A stretch of DNA of 64,000 nt from positions 572,710 through 636,709 of the forward strand of contig NZ_BMUG01000001.1 in NCBI RefSeq assembly GCF_014650075.1, written 5' to 3'. This stretch comes from Streptomyces microflavus (GTDB taxonomy: Bacteria > Actinomycetota > Actinomycetes > Streptomycetales > Streptomycetaceae). Positions 12,701 to 25,081 of this stretch are shown here, piece after piece. Position numbers and translations under genes: made by a program. Position 1 is the first letter of the stretch. The number at the start of each line of letters is the position of its first letter. Below the pieces are notes generated by a model. The model worked only from the letters and a program-made list of their open reading frames with translations. It was not told the origin of the DNA and made no database searches.

Positions 12701-14575
12701 GTGCCCGCGACTCCTTCCAACGTGCCCGAGCCGAGCCGTACCGACCCGGCGCTGATCCGCAATTTCTGCATCATCGCGCACATCGACCACGGCAAGTCGA
12801 CCCTTGCCGACCGGATGCTTCAGCTGACCGGAGTGGTCGACCAGCGGCAGATGCGTGCTCAGTACCTCGACCGGATGGACATCGAGCGCGAGCGCGGCAT
12901 CACCATCAAGTCCCAGGCGGTCCGACTGCCCTGGGCGCCCAACACGGGTGAGGACACGGGCACCACCCACATCCTCAACATGATCGACACCCCGGGCCAC
13001 GTGGACTTCACCTACGAGGTCTCCCGTTCGCTCGCGGCCTGCGAGGGCACGGTCCTGCTGGTCGACGCCGCGCAGGGGATCGAGGCCCAGACGCTGGCCA
13101 ACCTCTATCTCGCGATGGAGAACGAGCTCACCATCGTCCCGGTGCTCAACAAGATCGACCTGCCCGCCGCGCAGCCGGAGAAGTTCTCCGAGGAGCTGGC
13201 CAACCTCATCGGCTGCCAGCCCGAGGACGTGCTGAAGGTCTCCGCCAAGACCGGTGTCGGTGTGGACGCGCTGCTCGACCGGGTCGTCCGTGACGTACCG
13301 CCCCCGATCGGCGTCGCCGAGGCCCCCGCCCGCGCGATGATCTTCGACTCGGTCTACGACGCGTACCGCGGTGTCGTGACGTACGTCCGTGTCATCGACG
13401 GCCAGCTCAACAAGCGCGAGCGCATCCGGATGATGTCGACCGGCGCCACCCACGAGCTGCTGGAGATCGGGGTGTCCTCCCCGGAGATGACCCCGGCCGA
13501 CGGCATCGGCGTGGGCGAGGTCGGCTACATCATCACCGGTGTGAAGGACGTGCGGCAGTCCAAGGTCGGTGACACGATCACCTCCCTGCACAACGGGGCG
13601 ACCGAGGCGCTGGGCGGCTACAAGGACCCGAAGCCGATGGTCTTCTCGGGGCTGTATCCGCTGGACGGCTCCGACTACCCGGACCTGCGCGAGGCGCTGG
13701 ACAAGCTCCAGCTCAACGACGCCGCCCTGGTCTACGAGCCGGAGACCTCCGCCGCGCTCGGCTTCGGTTTCCGCGTCGGCTTCCTCGGCCTGCTCCACCT
13801 GGACGTGGTCCGTGAGCGGCTGGAGCGCGAGTTCGGCCTCGACCTGATCGCGACCGCCCCCAACGTGGTCTACCGGGTCGAGATGGAGGACGGCAGCGAG
13901 CACGTCGTCACCAACCCGAGCGAGTTCCCCGAGGGCAAGATCGACAAGGTGCACGAGCCGGTCGTCCGCGCCACGGTGCTGGCCCCCAGCGAGTTCATCG
14001 GCGCGATCATGGAGCTCTGCCAGAACCGGCGCGGCACCCTGCTCGGCATGGACTACCTCTCCGAGGACCGCGTCGAGATCCGCTACACGCTGCCCCTCGC
14101 CGAGATCGTCTTCGACTTCTTCGACCAGCTGAAGTCCAAGACCCGCGGTTACGCCTCGCTCGACTACGAGCCCACCGGCGAGCAGACGGCCCAGCTCGTC
14201 AAGGTCGACATCCTGCTGCACGGCGACAAGGTGGACGCGTTCTCCGCGGTCACCCACAAGGACAAGGCGTACGCGTACGGCGTCCGGCTCGTCGCCAAGC
14301 TGCAGAAGCTCATCCCGCGGCAGAACTTCGAGGTGCCGATCCAGGCGGCCATCGGTGCCCGGGTCATCGCCCGTGAGACGGTCCGCGCCATCCGCAAGGA
14401 CGTCCTCGCCAAGTGCTACGGCGGTGACATCTCCCGTAAGCGGAAGCTGCTGGAGAAGCAGAAGGAGGGCAAGAAGCGGATGAAGATGGTCGGCAACGTG
14501 GAGGTCCCCCAGGACGCCTTCATCTCGGTGCTGTCGACCGACGAGTCCGCCGGGGAGAGCAAGGGCAAGAAGTAG
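12701..14575 (+). CDS. lepA: Elongation factor 4 (LepA), ribosome back-translocase GTPase
   Basis: The product is 624 residues. The G1 motif AHIDHGKST lies at 26-34, the DTPGH and NKID motifs follow, then domains II, III and V and the LepA-specific C-terminal domain ending in a lysine-rich tail. LepA acts on stalled or mis-translocated ribosomes. The GTG at 12701 begins the family-typical N-terminus. A strong terminator follows 33 bases past the stop. Confidence 0.97.
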   Translation: MPATPSNVPEPSRTDPALIRNFCIIAHIDHGKSTLADRMLQLTGVVDQRQMRAQYLDRMDIERERGITIKSQAVRLPWAPNTGEDTGTTHILNMIDTPGHVDFTYEVSRSLAACEGTVLLVDAAQGIEAQTLANLYLAMENELTIVPVLNKIDLPAAQPEKFSEELANLIGCQPEDVLKVSAKTGVGVDALLDRVVRDVPPPIGVAEAPARAMIFDSVYDAYRGVVTYVRVIDGQLNKRERIRMMSTGATHELLEIGVSSPEMTPADGIGVGEVGYIITGVKDVRQSKVGDTITSLHNGATEALGGYKDPKPMVFSGLYPLDGSDYPDLREALDKLQLNDAALVYEPETSAALGFGFRVGFLGLLHLDVVRERLEREFGLDLIATAPNVVYRVEMEDGSEHVVTNPSEFPEGKIDKVHEPVVRATVLAPSEFIGAIMELCQNRRGTLLGMDYLSEDRVEIRYTLPLAEIVFDFFDQLKSKTRGYASLDYEPTGEQTAQLVKVDILLHGDKVDAFSAVTHKDKAYAYGVRLVAKLQKLIPRQNFEVPIQAAIGARVIARETVRAIRKDVLAKCYGGDISRKRKLLEKQKEGKKRMKMVGNVEVPQDAFISVLSTDESAGESKGKK

Positions 14576-14607
14576 CCCCGAGCCGCCACCCGCCGACGAG
14601 CAGTCCG

Positions 14608-14649
14608 AAGGGTCCTCACACCGCAGTAACGTGCGGAGTGAGGGCCCTT
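14608..14649 (+). terminator. Intrinsic terminator after lepA
   Basis: 14608-14625 pairs with 14632-14649 (18-base arms with two mismatched or bulged positions, hexanucleotide loop), followed by TTCGTT. It separates lepA from the acyl-CoA ligase. Confidence 0.8.
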
Positions 14650-14856
14650 TCGTTATGAAAGCGGCGGCTCGTTGCCTCTTACGTGGCGGACGAGTGCGCT
14701 CTACTCTGATCACGACTCGTTGGTTACTCACCAGTTAAACAAGCCGAACAAGCAGGTTGCGCAGCAGGACAGCAGCACAGGACAGCGGCGCTCAGTCGCA
14801 GTAGTCGCAGGATCAAAGAAGCCGGTCGTAGCAATGCCGCAGGCCCGGAGGACGTC

Positions 14857-16746
<1,890 letters not shown>

Positions 16747-16781
16747 CGCGAACCACCGCTGCTCCGAGGGAGCCGGCGTAC

Positions 16782-16827
16782 GCGGGCGGGAGGGCCGGAC
16801 ACCGAGGTGTCCGGCCCTCCCGCCCGC
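16782..16827 (+). terminator. Long perfect hairpin after the acyl-CoA ligase gene
   Basis: 16782-16803 is a perfect 22-bp inverted repeat of 16806-16827 with only a GA loop, 35 bases after the stop. It lacks a T-run, as is usual for Streptomyces terminators. Confidence 0.85.
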
Positions 16828-16964
16828 TGTGCATGTGTCGTTGTGTTTCCCGAAGCCTTGCGTTCGAACCTGCTCGATTTTCTGCCCACTTCGGTAACTC
16901 GGTGCTTATGGATGCGGCCGGTCTGTCACTCTGTCGGAGTCGTCGGACCCGTAGGAGCCGCACC

Positions 16965-18941
16965 GTGGCACCCATCCCCTTGCAGCGGGACACCGTGCAG
17001 CGTCCCGGCACCACCCGTGCCGGGTACGCGCACGGCCCGCGCCTGGCCAGCCGCACCAGCCTGCCCGGCATACCGCTCGCCCCGTCCGCCGCCCGCCGGT
17101 TCGTGCGGGCGGCGCTCGCGGAGTGGACCGGGCTGGGGGTGCCCGCCGCCGTGGGCTTCAGCGACCGGCTCGCCGACGACGCCGTGACCGTCACCAACGA
17201 GCTGGTCACCAACGCCGTCGTGCACGCCGGGACCACGGTCGACCTGGTCCTCAGGCTGGAGGAGGAGGGCGGCGACGAGCCGTCGGCGGCCCTCGTCCTG
17301 GAGGTCACCGACCACCACCCGGCCCGCCCGGTCGGCGCCGACGAGCCGGGCGCCGCCGGGGCACCGGGCCGTACGGACACCGAGCCGCCGGCGGAGAGCG
17401 CGGCCGGCCTCCCCGACCCCGCCGAGTACGGCCGGGGTCTCCAGCTCGTCGCCACCCTCGCCGAGTCCTGGGGCATCACCTACCGCACCGGCCTCAAGAC
17501 CGTCTGGGCCCGGCTCCCCGTCGACGACTGGAGCGGCCCGCCCGCCCCGCCCGACCGGGACGCCCTGCGGCGGGGCCTGCGCGCCGCCGAGATCCTCGCC
17601 CCCGCTGCCCGGCGCACCGAACGCGACGACGCGGTCTGGGACAGCCGTGGCGCCCCGGCCTTCCTCGCCGAGGCGTCCGACCTGCTCGCCGGGCAGCTCG
17701 ACGAGGACCTGGTGGCCGCCATAGCGGGCCAGCTGCTGGTGCCCCGCCTCGCGGACTGGTGCGCGATCTAGCTGGAGGCCGAGAGCGGCGGCCCTGGGGC
17801 CGAACCCCGCCTCGCCCGGGTCTGGCACAGCGACGAGACCGGTACGGAGCCCCTGCGCACCGCCCTGGAGCGGGAGCCCCTCCGCCTCCCGGCCGACGTC
17901 GGCTCCGGCCCCGTATCCGTCCCCGTGCCCGTGCCCTGGTCGGCCCCACCCGCGGACGAGGCTCCGCAGCCCGGCGCCCGTGACGGGGCCGCGCTCGCCT
18001 TCCGGATCACGGCGGGCGGCCGGGCGCTCGGGACCGTCCTCGTCGGACGGGAGGGCGTCGCCCAGGTGCCCGAGGCCGTCGCGTCCCTCATCGAGGACTT
18101 CGTACGCCGCCTCGGCCTCGCCGTCGGCGCCGCCCGCGCCTACACCCGGCAGGCCACCATCAGCCGGATCCTCCAGCGCGGCCTGCTCCCCAGCAAGGTC
18201 GCCGAGATCCCCGGCGTCACCAGCGCCCTCGTATACGAACCGAGCGACGACGGCGTGGTCGGCGGTGACTTCTACGACATCTTCCCGTGCCCCGGCGACC
18301 GCTGGTGCTTCGTCCTCGGCGACGTCCAGGGCTCAGGACCCGAGGCCGCCGTCGTCACCGGCCTCGCCCGCCCCTGGCTCCGCCTGCTCTCCCGGGAGGG
18401 CTTCGGCGTCGGCGAGGTCCTGGACCGGCTCAACCGACTGCTGCTCGACGACGCCATGGAGGCCGCCGAGGCCGCGGCCCTGATGGTCGCCGCAGCCGGG
18501 GGCCGGCAGCTCCACGACGGCTCGCAGTCCCGGTTCCTCTCGCTGCTGTACGGGGAGGTCGTGCCGCTCCCCGGCGGTGGCGTCCGCTGCACGGTGGTCA
18601 GTGCCGGGCACCCGCTGCCGCTGCTGCTGCGCCCCGACGGCTCCGTACACCCGGCGGCCGAGCCGCAGGTGCTGCTCGGGGTCGTGGAGGACGTGGCGTA
18701 CGAGAGCCAGACCTTCGACCTGGAGCCCGGGGACACCCTGCTCTGCGTCACCGACGGGGTGACCGAGCGGCGGTCGGGGCCACTGATGTTCGACGACGGG
18801 GACGGGCTGGCCCGGGTCCTCGCCGGGTGCGCCGGGCTGCCCGCCGATGCGACGGCCGAACGCATCCGCCGGGCGGTCCACGAGTTCGCCGAGCAGCCGC
18901 CGGACGACGACGTGGCGCTGCTGGTGCTCCACGCGGACTGA
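16965..18941 (+). pseudogene. SpoIIE-type regulator: ATP-binding domain plus PP2C phosphatase, split by an in-frame amber stop
   Basis: Read from GTG 16965 (GGAG at 16954-16957) the frame is open for 268 codons, meets TAG at 17769-17771, then continues in the same frame to TGA at 18939-18941. The first part is an anti-sigma-like HATPase (ELVTNAVVH N-box, YGRGLQLV G2 box). The rest is a GAF-like linker and a SpoIIE PP2C phosphatase (VGGDFYDIF, VLGDVQGSGPEAA, VTDGVTE, DDDVALLVL). As I recall, full-length relatives have Trp after the CA-hydrophobic step, so TGG to TAG is the simplest explanation. The second part has only a GTG at 17925 and no ribosome site. Such proteins control sigma factors through anti-sigma antagonists. 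It is either a nonsense mutation or a sequencing error. Confidence 0.8.
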
Positions 18942-19018
18942 ACGGGCCGGAGGCCGCCCCGACCGGGCGGAAAGCCGCCCGGTCCGGGAAGCTCCCGCGG
19001 CGAGCGACAATGGACGGT

Positions 19019-20251
19019 ATGCCTTCCGTACTGCCCGATGGTGAGCCCGTGCCCGACGACGGGGCGCTGCCCCGCCACGCCCTGGAAGGCGCAGCCGACC
19101 GCCCGCTCGGCTTCTACCTGCACGTCCCGTACTGCGCCACCCGCTGCGGCTACTGCGACTTCAACACCTACACCGCCACCGAGCTGCGCGGCTCCGGCGG
19201 CGCCCTGGCCTCCCGCGACAACTACGCCGCCCACCTGATCGAGGAGGTCCGCCAGGCCCGCAAGGTCCTCGGCGACGACCCGCGCCCGGTGCGTACGGTC
19301 TTCGTCGGCGGCGGCACCCCCACGCTCCTGCCCGCAGCCGATCTCGTGACGATGCTGGCATCGATCAAGGAGGAGTTCGGGCTCGCGGAGGACGCGGAGA
19401 TCACCACCGAGGCGAACCCCGAGTCCGTCGACCCGGCCTACCTCGAAGCCCTGCGCGAGGGCGGCTTCAACCGGGTCTCCTTCGGCATGCAGAGCGCCAA
19501 GCAGCACGTCCTGAAGATCCTGGACCGCACGCACACCCCCGGCCGCCCCGAGGCCTGTGTCGCCGAGGCGCGCGCGGCCGGCTTCGACCACGTCAACCTC
19601 GACCTGATCTACGGCACCCCCGGCGAGTCCGACGACGACTGGCGGGCCTCCCTGGACGCGGCCATCGGAGCGGGCCCCGACCACGTCTCCGCGTACGCCC
19701 TGATCGTCGAGGAGGGCACCCAGCTCGCCCGCCGCATCCGGCGCGGCGAGATCCCCATGACCGACGACGACGCGCACGCCGACCGCTACCTCATCGCGGA
19801 CGAGGCCTTCGCCGCCGCCGGATTCGACTGGTACGAGGTCTCCAACTGGGCCACCACCGAGGCCGGCCGCTGCCTCCACAACGAGCTGTACTGGCGCGGC
19901 GCCGACTGGTGGGGCGCGGGCCCCGGCGCCCACAGCCACGTCGGCGGCGTCCGCTGGTGGAACGTGAAGCACCCCGGCGCGTACGCCCAGGCGCTCTCCG
20001 AGGGCCGCTCGCCCGGCGCCGGCCGCGAGATCCTCGGCGAGGAGGACCGCCGGGTCGAACGCATCCTGCTGGAGCTCCGGCTCCGCGAGGGCTGCCCGCT
20101 CGACCTGCTGAAACCCGACGGCCTCGCCGCCTCCCGCCGCGCCCTGACCGACGGACTGCTGGAGAGCGGACCCTACGAGGAGGGCCGCGCGGTCCTCACC
20201 CTGCGCGGGCGGCTCCTGGCCGACGCCGTCGTCCGCGACCTGGTGGACTGA
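19019..20251 (+). CDS. hemW: Heme chaperone HemW (radical-SAM, HemN-like)
   Basis: The product is 410 residues. The radical-SAM CxxxCxxC cluster is Cys39, Cys43 and Cys46 (PYCATRCGYCDF), followed by FVGGGTPTLL, the GMQS motif and a C-terminal HemW domain. It lacks the N-terminal extension of true HemN, so heme trafficking is likelier than coproporphyrinogen oxidation. In actinobacteria this gene commonly precedes hrcA-dnaJ. The ATG at 19019 lies 7 bases after GACAAT (19006-19011) without a ribosome site, suggesting a leaderless mRNA; an ATG three codons earlier is the alternative. Confidence 0.92.
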   Translation: MPSVLPDGEPVPDDGALPRHALEGAADRPLGFYLHVPYCATRCGYCDFNTYTATELRGSGGALASRDNYAAHLIEEVRQARKVLGDDPRPVRTVFVGGGTPTLLPAADLVTMLASIKEEFGLAEDAEITTEANPESVDPAYLEALREGGFNRVSFGMQSAKQHVLKILDRTHTPGRPEACVAEARAAGFDHVNLDLIYGTPGESDDDWRASLDAAIGAGPDHVSAYALIVEEGTQLARRIRRGEIPMTDDDAHADRYLIADEAFAAAGFDWYEVSNWATTEAGRCLHNELYWRGADWWGAGPGAHSHVGGVRWWNVKHPGAYAQALSEGRSPGAGREILGEEDRRVERILLELRLREGCPLDLLKPDGLAASRRALTDGLLESGPYEEGRAVLTLRGRLLADAVVRDLVD

Positions 20252-20276
20252 TCCCGGACCGCACCGGAGGCGGGCC

Positions 20277-23150
20277 TCACGGCTTGCAGTCCTTCGCCGT
20301 CAGCGGCGGCGCGACCCCGGCGGGCTTGCCGCAGACGACGGTCCGCTCGGCGCTCGGCCCGGGGCGGACCACCTTGACGATGTTCAGACCGTGCAGATGG
20401 CCGGAGACCGAGGACTTCGCCGGGCCGAACGCGATCGTCCCGGTGGGCATGTTGTTCAGCTCCACCGTGTGCAGCGTCGCCCAGGTCTCGGCGGCGCTCC
20501 TCCGGACGTCACCGCGCGCGGCTGCGTCGTACAGGGCCGCCGTCGCGCTGTAGGCGATGACCGTCTGCCCGCTGGAGAACAGCTCGTCCTCGTACGCCGG
20601 GCGCCCCGCGGCCAGCGCGGTGACCTTCTCCTCGTCGAGCAGGGCCCGCAGGGTGCGGTGCGCGTCCGCGTAGAAACCCGGGTTCGTTCCCCGGTCCAGC
20701 GGTGCGAGGGAGCTGTGGTAGAGCGTGACGTTCGTCGCGATGGAGGCGCTGTCGCTGAACGTGTCCTTCGTCAGATCGTCCCCGGTGAACACCGTCAGCG
20801 CCCGGTTCCAGCACCCGGTGGTCTCCGACAGGCCGCGCATCAGAGCCCGTACGTCCTCGACGCGCCCGGCGAAGTACAGCGCGTCCGGGACCCGCTCCGC
20901 CTGGCAGATACCGGTGAGCGGGGCGTTCAGACTGGCGCCGCCCGCCAGGTCGAAGTCGACGTCGGGGCCGAGCGCGAAGCCCGCCGCCCGGAGCATCGCC
21001 CGGCCCGCGTCCCGCTGCTCGGCGGTGTACCGGTCCAGGTCCCCGTTGCGGTCCTTGCGCGACAGCACGATCGCGTGCGGGCGCTCCAGCTTCCGCGCGA
21101 TCTGCCGGGCGACCAGCCCGAGCGCGTACGTCTGCTCCTCGTCCGTCGCCGCCAGGCCGAAGTAGTTGGGGAAGTCACGGGGCAGATCGCTGCTGGAGTT
21201 CGTCGTGTTCACCAGCGGCAGCCCGGCCGTGCGGAGCAGCGCGGCGGCGTCGTCGCTCTCGTCGGTGTTACGGCCGAGGCCGACCACACCCACCACCGTC
21301 GGGTCCCGCCGGGCCACCTCGATGATCTTGCGGACGGCGGTGAGCTGGCGCAGCATGTCCTGGCCGGTGTTGGCGGTGAGCACCCGCAGCTTGACCGACC
21401 GGTTCACGGTCTTGTTCACCGCCTGCTGGTGGAGATAGACGCCGGTCAGCTCCTCCAGACCCTTGCGGGTCGCCTCGGGATCCCTGCCGGTCGACGTCAG
21501 CGGACCCGCGTAGACGACGGTGACGTACGCGTCGCCCGGTGCGATGTCCGCGTTCTCCTCCCGGATCGCCTGCTCGATCCGGTCGAACGTGATGCCCTCC
21601 CCGCCCCCGAGCAGCTCCAGGCCGTTGCCCCGGGCGAAGCGCACCTCGGGCACGGTCGCCACGCCGACGCACTCCCGGGACCCGTCCCGCCCGGCCCAGA
21701 TCGCGTCCGTGCTCCGGTCGGTCAGCGGCCCGTGGCAGTACGTGTCACGCCAGTGCCCGGCCCACAGGAACGCCCCCAGCAGACTCCCCACCACGACCAG
21801 CGCGATGCTCGTCCTCGACATCACCCACCACGCCCAGGTGCGCGGCACCGGGTGGGTGACCAGCTCGGTCCGCGCGGGCGCGGTGGTCAGCTCCTGGGTG
21901 GCCAGCGGCAGCTGGAGCACCCACGCCAGCATCGCCGCCGCCACCGGCGACTGCCCCAGGCTCAGCTCGTCGGCCCAGCGGTCGTACTGCTCCTGGGCCC
22001 CCGGCGGAGCGGCCGGCCGGACCGCCCCCGGCCGCTCCGGGGGCGGCGGGGTGTGCCGCATGACCTCGGCGGCCGGCAGCGCCGCGAGCAGCAGCAGCGG
22101 ATCGACCTCGCTGCGCCGCGACCGTACGTTGTTGATCGCGTTGATCAGCAGGATGCCGCCGTTGTCCTGGGTGGCCCGGTGCAGGAGCACCACCGGCGGC
22201 CGGGTCCGCTTGGCGCGCCGCCAGTCCGCCGCGCGGGGCCGGTAGTTGTCCCGCAGGTCCTCCAGCAGCGCCTGCACCCGCAGCTCCAGGTGGAACTGGC
22301 GCGCGTGCCCGTCGCCCGCCCCCGCGTGCGCCACCCGCTTCGCGACCGCCGCCGCCCGCACCCGGATCACGTCCCACGACCCTCTCGGCGAGAGGCGGGA
22401 CCAGCCGTCCGAGGGATAGCCGGTGCTGGAGGCGGCCAGGGAGGAGGTGGTGGCGAACCACCGGCTGGCCCGGCGCAGCCACAGCAGCGGCGGCGCGGAC
22501 CGGCCCACCAGCCCCACCACGGCGAGCCCGACCAGCGCGAGGGACGCCACCAGCACCGTCAGGAACCAGTCGATCTCGCCGAGCAGCACACTGAGCAGGG
22601 CGATGAAGAGCGCGCCGACGAAGGTCTCCGGCCGCACCGAGTTCCGTAACGACGACCCCCACGTGCCCCGGCGCGGCCGGTCGGCCCGCCAGCGCAGCCG
22701 GCGCAGCTGCTCCAGGATCAGCTCCTCGCCGATCTCCCCGGTGTCCCCGTCCGACTGCCCGACCACGGTCGCGGTCGCCTGCTCGATCGCCCCGAGCAGC
22801 CGTGAGCGGGGAAAGGCGAGGGGCTTGTACTGCGTGGCCCCGGGCGATTCCCACGGCTTCTCCGCCAGCGTGCGGACCATGTCCAGCGCCGCCTCGTACG
22901 GGGTGGCCCCGCCGCCCTCCAGCCGCTGCACCGGCACCCCGCGCCGCTCATTGGCCTTGTGGACCAGCCTGACGATCGCCTCGACCTGCTCGTCGATCTC
23001 GCGCCCGGCCCCGGCGTCCTCCGCCTTGATCACCACCAGCGGCATCACCGGCCGGTTCCTGCGGTACCGGTCGATCAGCTGCTGCATCAGACGGAAGACG
23101 GCCAGGGCCGCCTCGTTCCCCGCTCCGCCCCGCCAGTTCCCTTGTCGCAT
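20277..23150 (-). CDS. Membrane protein joining an NTPase-like cytoplasmic part to a periplasmic-binding-protein-like domain
   Basis: The product is 957 residues. Residues 1-150 are cytoplasmic alpha/beta (VMPLVVIKAEDAGAG). Two hydrophobic segments lie near 170-220. A second alpha/beta block (RPPVVLLHRATQDNGGILLI) follows, which resembles an NTPase fold but without a Walker A loop. A further transmembrane helix lies near 440-465. The C-terminal 480 residues look like a type I periplasmic-binding / branched-chain amino-acid receptor fold (VVGVVGLGRNTDESDDAA, GLPLVNTTNS). I infer an extracytoplasmic ligand sensor, not a transporter, since no permease is adjacent. Codon TTA at 22647-22649 (minus strand) hints at bldA control. 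It converges on hemW with 25 bases between. Confidence 0.75.
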   Translation of the reverse strand: MRQGNWRGGAGNEAALAVFRLMQQLIDRYRRNRPVMPLVVIKAEDAGAGREIDEQVEAIVRLVHKANERRGVPVQRLEGGGATPYEAALDMVRTLAEKPWESPGATQYKPLAFPRSRLLGAIEQATATVVGQSDGDTGEIGEELILEQLRRLRWRADRPRRGTWGSSLRNSVRPETFVGALFIALLSVLLGEIDWFLTVLVASLALVGLAVVGLVGRSAPPLLWLRRASRWFATTSSLAASSTGYPSDGWSRLSPRGSWDVIRVRAAAVAKRVAHAGAGDGHARQFHLELRVQALLEDLRDNYRPRAADWRRAKRTRPPVVLLHRATQDNGGILLINAINNVRSRRSEVDPLLLLAALPAAEVMRHTPPPPERPGAVRPAAPPGAQEQYDRWADELSLGQSPVAAAMLAWVLQLPLATQELTTAPARTELVTHPVPRTWAWWVMSRTSIALVVVGSLLGAFLWAGHWRDTYCHGPLTDRSTDAIWAGRDGSRECVGVATVPEVRFARGNGLELLGGGEGITFDRIEQAIREENADIAPGDAYVTVVYAGPLTSTGRDPEATRKGLEELTGVYLHQQAVNKTVNRSVKLRVLTANTGQDMLRQLTAVRKIIEVARRDPTVVGVVGLGRNTDESDDAAALLRTAGLPLVNTTNSSSDLPRDFPNYFGLAATDEEQTYALGLVARQIARKLERPHAIVLSRKDRNGDLDRYTAEQRDAGRAMLRAAGFALGPDVDFDLAGGASLNAPLTGICQAERVPDALYFAGRVEDVRALMRGLSETTGCWNRALTVFTGDDLTKDTFSDSASIATNVTLYHSSLAPLDRGTNPGFYADAHRTLRALLDEEKVTALAAGRPAYEDELFSSGQTVIAYSATAALYDAAARGDVRRSAAETWATLHTVELNNMPTGTIAFGPAKSSVSGHLHGLNIVKVVRPGPSAERTVVCGKPAGVAPPLTAKDCKP

Positions 23151-23285
23151 CGCCCGTGCCCTTCCCCCGTGAACGGGTGAGCCCGTTCCCCCCACCCTCC
23201 ATAACCGATGGTGCGTGTGGGACGCAGGCATTCCTAGGGATCGGCACGTGATCCTCTCGGGCGGGCCGGCGACGGGCCCGGGACA

Positions 23286-24104
23286 TCACTCAGGAAGGGT
23301 GACGAAGTCAATCAATTCCTCTACCCGGCCGAGGAGTTGAGGCTCAAGATCCTTGTAGCTGCGGACCTTGGACAGGATGTGCTGCCAGGCCGCCCCGGTG
23401 TTCTCCGGCCACCCCAGCGCCCGGCACACCCCCGTCTTCCAGTCCTGGCCCCGGGGCACCACCGGCCACGCGTCGATCCCCACCGAGGACGGCTTCACCG
23501 CCTCCCAGACGTCGATGTACGGGTGGCCCACCACCAGCACATGCGGATCCGAGACCTGCGCGGCGATCCGGGACTCCTTGGAGCCGGTCACCAGGTGGTC
23601 CACCAGCACCCCAAGCCGGGCGTCCGGCCCTGGGGAGAACGCACCCACGATGGCCGGGAGGTCGTCGATGCCCTCCAGGTACTCGACCACCACGCCCTCG
23701 ATGCGCAGGTCGTCGCCCCACACCCGCTCCACCAGCTCCGCGTCGTGCCGGCCCTCCACATAGATCCGCCCCGCCCGCGCCACCCGGGCCCGCGCACCGG
23801 GCACCGCCACCGAACCGGAAGCCGTCCGGGCGGGACGCACCGGACCACCGGGCCCCGGGCGCACCAGCGTGACCACCTTGCCCTCCAGCAGGAAGGCCCG
23901 CGGCTCCATCGGGAAGACCCGGTGCTTGCCGAAGCGGTCCTCCAGGGTCACCGTGGGCCCCTGGGCCGTCTTCTCGCAGCGGATCACCGCCCCGCAGAAG
24001 CCGGTGGCGACCTCCTCCACGACGAGATCGGGTTCGGCGGGGACCTCGGGCACGGGGGCGGACCTCTTCCACGGCGGGGTCAGGTCCGGCTGGTAGCTGC
24101 GCAT
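23286..24104 (-). CDS. DUF3097 family protein
   Basis: The product is 272 residues, matching the actinobacterial DUF3097 family. The middle and C-terminal half ([38 protein letters not shown]) has a Toprim-like look with acidic residues in an EGxxDAE-type loop, so nucleic-acid action is possible but unproven. The ATG at 24104 lies 6 bases after a TATCGT hexamer (24111-24116, minus strand), suggesting a leaderless transcript. Confidence 0.85.
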   Translation of the reverse strand: MRSYQPDLTPPWKRSAPVPEVPAEPDLVVEEVATGFCGAVIRCEKTAQGPTVTLEDRFGKHRVFPMEPRAFLLEGKVVTLVRPGPGGPVRPARTASGSVAVPGARARVARAGRIYVEGRHDAELVERVWGDDLRIEGVVVEYLEGIDDLPAIVGAFSPGPDARLGVLVDHLVTGSKESRIAAQVSDPHVLVVGHPYIDVWEAVKPSSVGIDAWPVVPRGQDWKTGVCRALGWPENTGAAWQHILSKVRSYKDLEPQLLGRVEELIDFVTLPE

Positions 24105-24187
24105 GCGCCGACGATAATCCTCACCCCGCCCCGAAGATCGTCACTCCGCCACAGAGCGGCCACTCCGCCCCGGGAGCCCGACAACCC

Positions 24188-24919
24188 TCACCCCGCCCCG
24201 AACCGCTCAGCCAGCGACCCCCGCTGCGCCCGGACGAACGCCGCGTCCACCACCGCCCCGTGCCCCGGCACGTACACCGCGCCCTCGCCGCCCAGTTCGA
24301 GCAGCCGGTCCAGGGCGGCCGGCCAGCGGGAGGTGATCGCGTCCCGGCCCGCCTGCGGCTCGCCCGACTCCTCCACCAGGTCCCCGCAGAGCACCACCGG
24401 AGGCTCGCCGTCCGTCCCCGGCACCAGCACCGCGAGGTCATGGCCGCTGTGACCCGGGCCCACGTTGGCCAGCAGCACCTGACGGCCGCCGCCCAGGTCG
24501 AGGGTCCACTCGCCGGTCACCTCGTGGTGCGGCACCACCAGCGTGTCCACCGCCCGGTGCGCCTCCTCCTCCGCGAGCCCGTGGTGCACGGCCGACCCGG
24601 CCAGCTCGTCCGCCGAGCGCCGCAGCAGGGCGGTGATGCCCACTGCCCCGTACACCTGGGCCCCGGCGAACGCCGCCGTACCCAGCACATGATCGAAGTG
24701 GGGGTGGCTCAGTGCGATATGCGTCACCCTCCGCCCGAGCAGGGCCTCGGCCTGCCTCCGCAGCTCGACGCCCTCGCGCAGCGTCGAGCCGGTGTCGTAC
24801 AGCAGCACACCGCCGGGCCCGGCGACCAGCGCGACCGTGGCGTCCCAGCCCGGCAGGCGACGCCGCCCGATACCGTGGCCCAACCGCTCCCAGCCGAAGT
24901 CTTCCCAAGAGACGTCCAT
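24188..24919 (-). CDS. Metallo-beta-lactamase-fold hydrolase
   Basis: The product is 243 residues. The metal motif SHPHFDH (HxHxDH), the downstream GPGHSGHD and CGDLVEE (bridging Asp) and PGHG place it among MBL-fold metallo-hydrolases of the glyoxalase-II / quorum-lactonase-like type; the substrate is unknown. The ATG at 24919 lies 6 bases after TAGCGT (24926-24931, minus strand), again with no ribosome site. It is divergent from hrcA. Confidence 0.88.
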   Translation of the reverse strand: MDVSWEDFGWERLGHGIGRRRLPGWDATVALVAGPGGVLLYDTGSTLREGVELRRQAEALLGRRVTHIALSHPHFDHVLGTAAFAGAQVYGAVGITALLRRSADELAGSAVHHGLAEEEAHRAVDTLVVPHHEVTGEWTLDLGGGRQVLLANVGPGHSGHDLAVLVPGTDGEPPVVLCGDLVEESGEPQAGRDAITSRWPAALDRLLELGGEGAVYVPGHGAVVDAAFVRAQRGSLAERFGAG

Positions 24920-25000
24920 GGGACGACGCTATCGGGGCGACCCGCACGGTCCGGCGGCGGCGTGGCCGGTCGCCCTTGCCCCTGCCCCACCCCACCCCCG

Positions 25001-25006
25001 TACACT
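25001..25006 (+). promoter_or_regulatory. Candidate -10 of the hrcA promoter
   Basis: TACACT lies 14 bases before the CIRCE operator. A weak -35 (TTGCCC at 24976-24981) is 19 bases upstream. The placement fits repression by HrcA bound just downstream of the transcription start. Confidence 0.45.
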
Positions 25007-25019
25007 GACCGGGGGGTAA

Positions 25020-25046
25020 CTGGCACTCGGACGCACCGAGTGCCAA
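25020..25046 (+). promoter_or_regulatory. CIRCE operator (HrcA binding site)
   Basis: Inverted repeat GGCACTC - 9 bases - GAGTGCC at 25022-25028 and 25038-25044, extended to TGGCACTC / GAGTGCCA. This is the classic CIRCE spacing and sequence bound by the heat-shock repressor HrcA. It sits 36 bases before hrcA, so hrcA-dnaJ is autoregulated. Confidence 0.93.
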
Positions 25047-25081
25047 CAGGCACCGGGAAACAACAGCTGGAGGTGTGCGCC

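Noticed and set aside
12689..14731. 680-codon open frame antisense to lepA
   Set aside because: Mirror of the strongly biased lepA codons; lepA has all GTPase motifs.
17769..17771. Programmed readthrough or pyrrolysine at the amber codon
   Set aside because: No pyl genes known in Streptomyces and no stimulatory structure evident; nonsense mutation or read error is simpler.
20277..23150. Branched-chain amino-acid ABC transporter substrate-binding protein
   Set aside because: The binding-like domain is fused to cytoplasmic and membrane parts and no permease or ATPase gene is adjacent.
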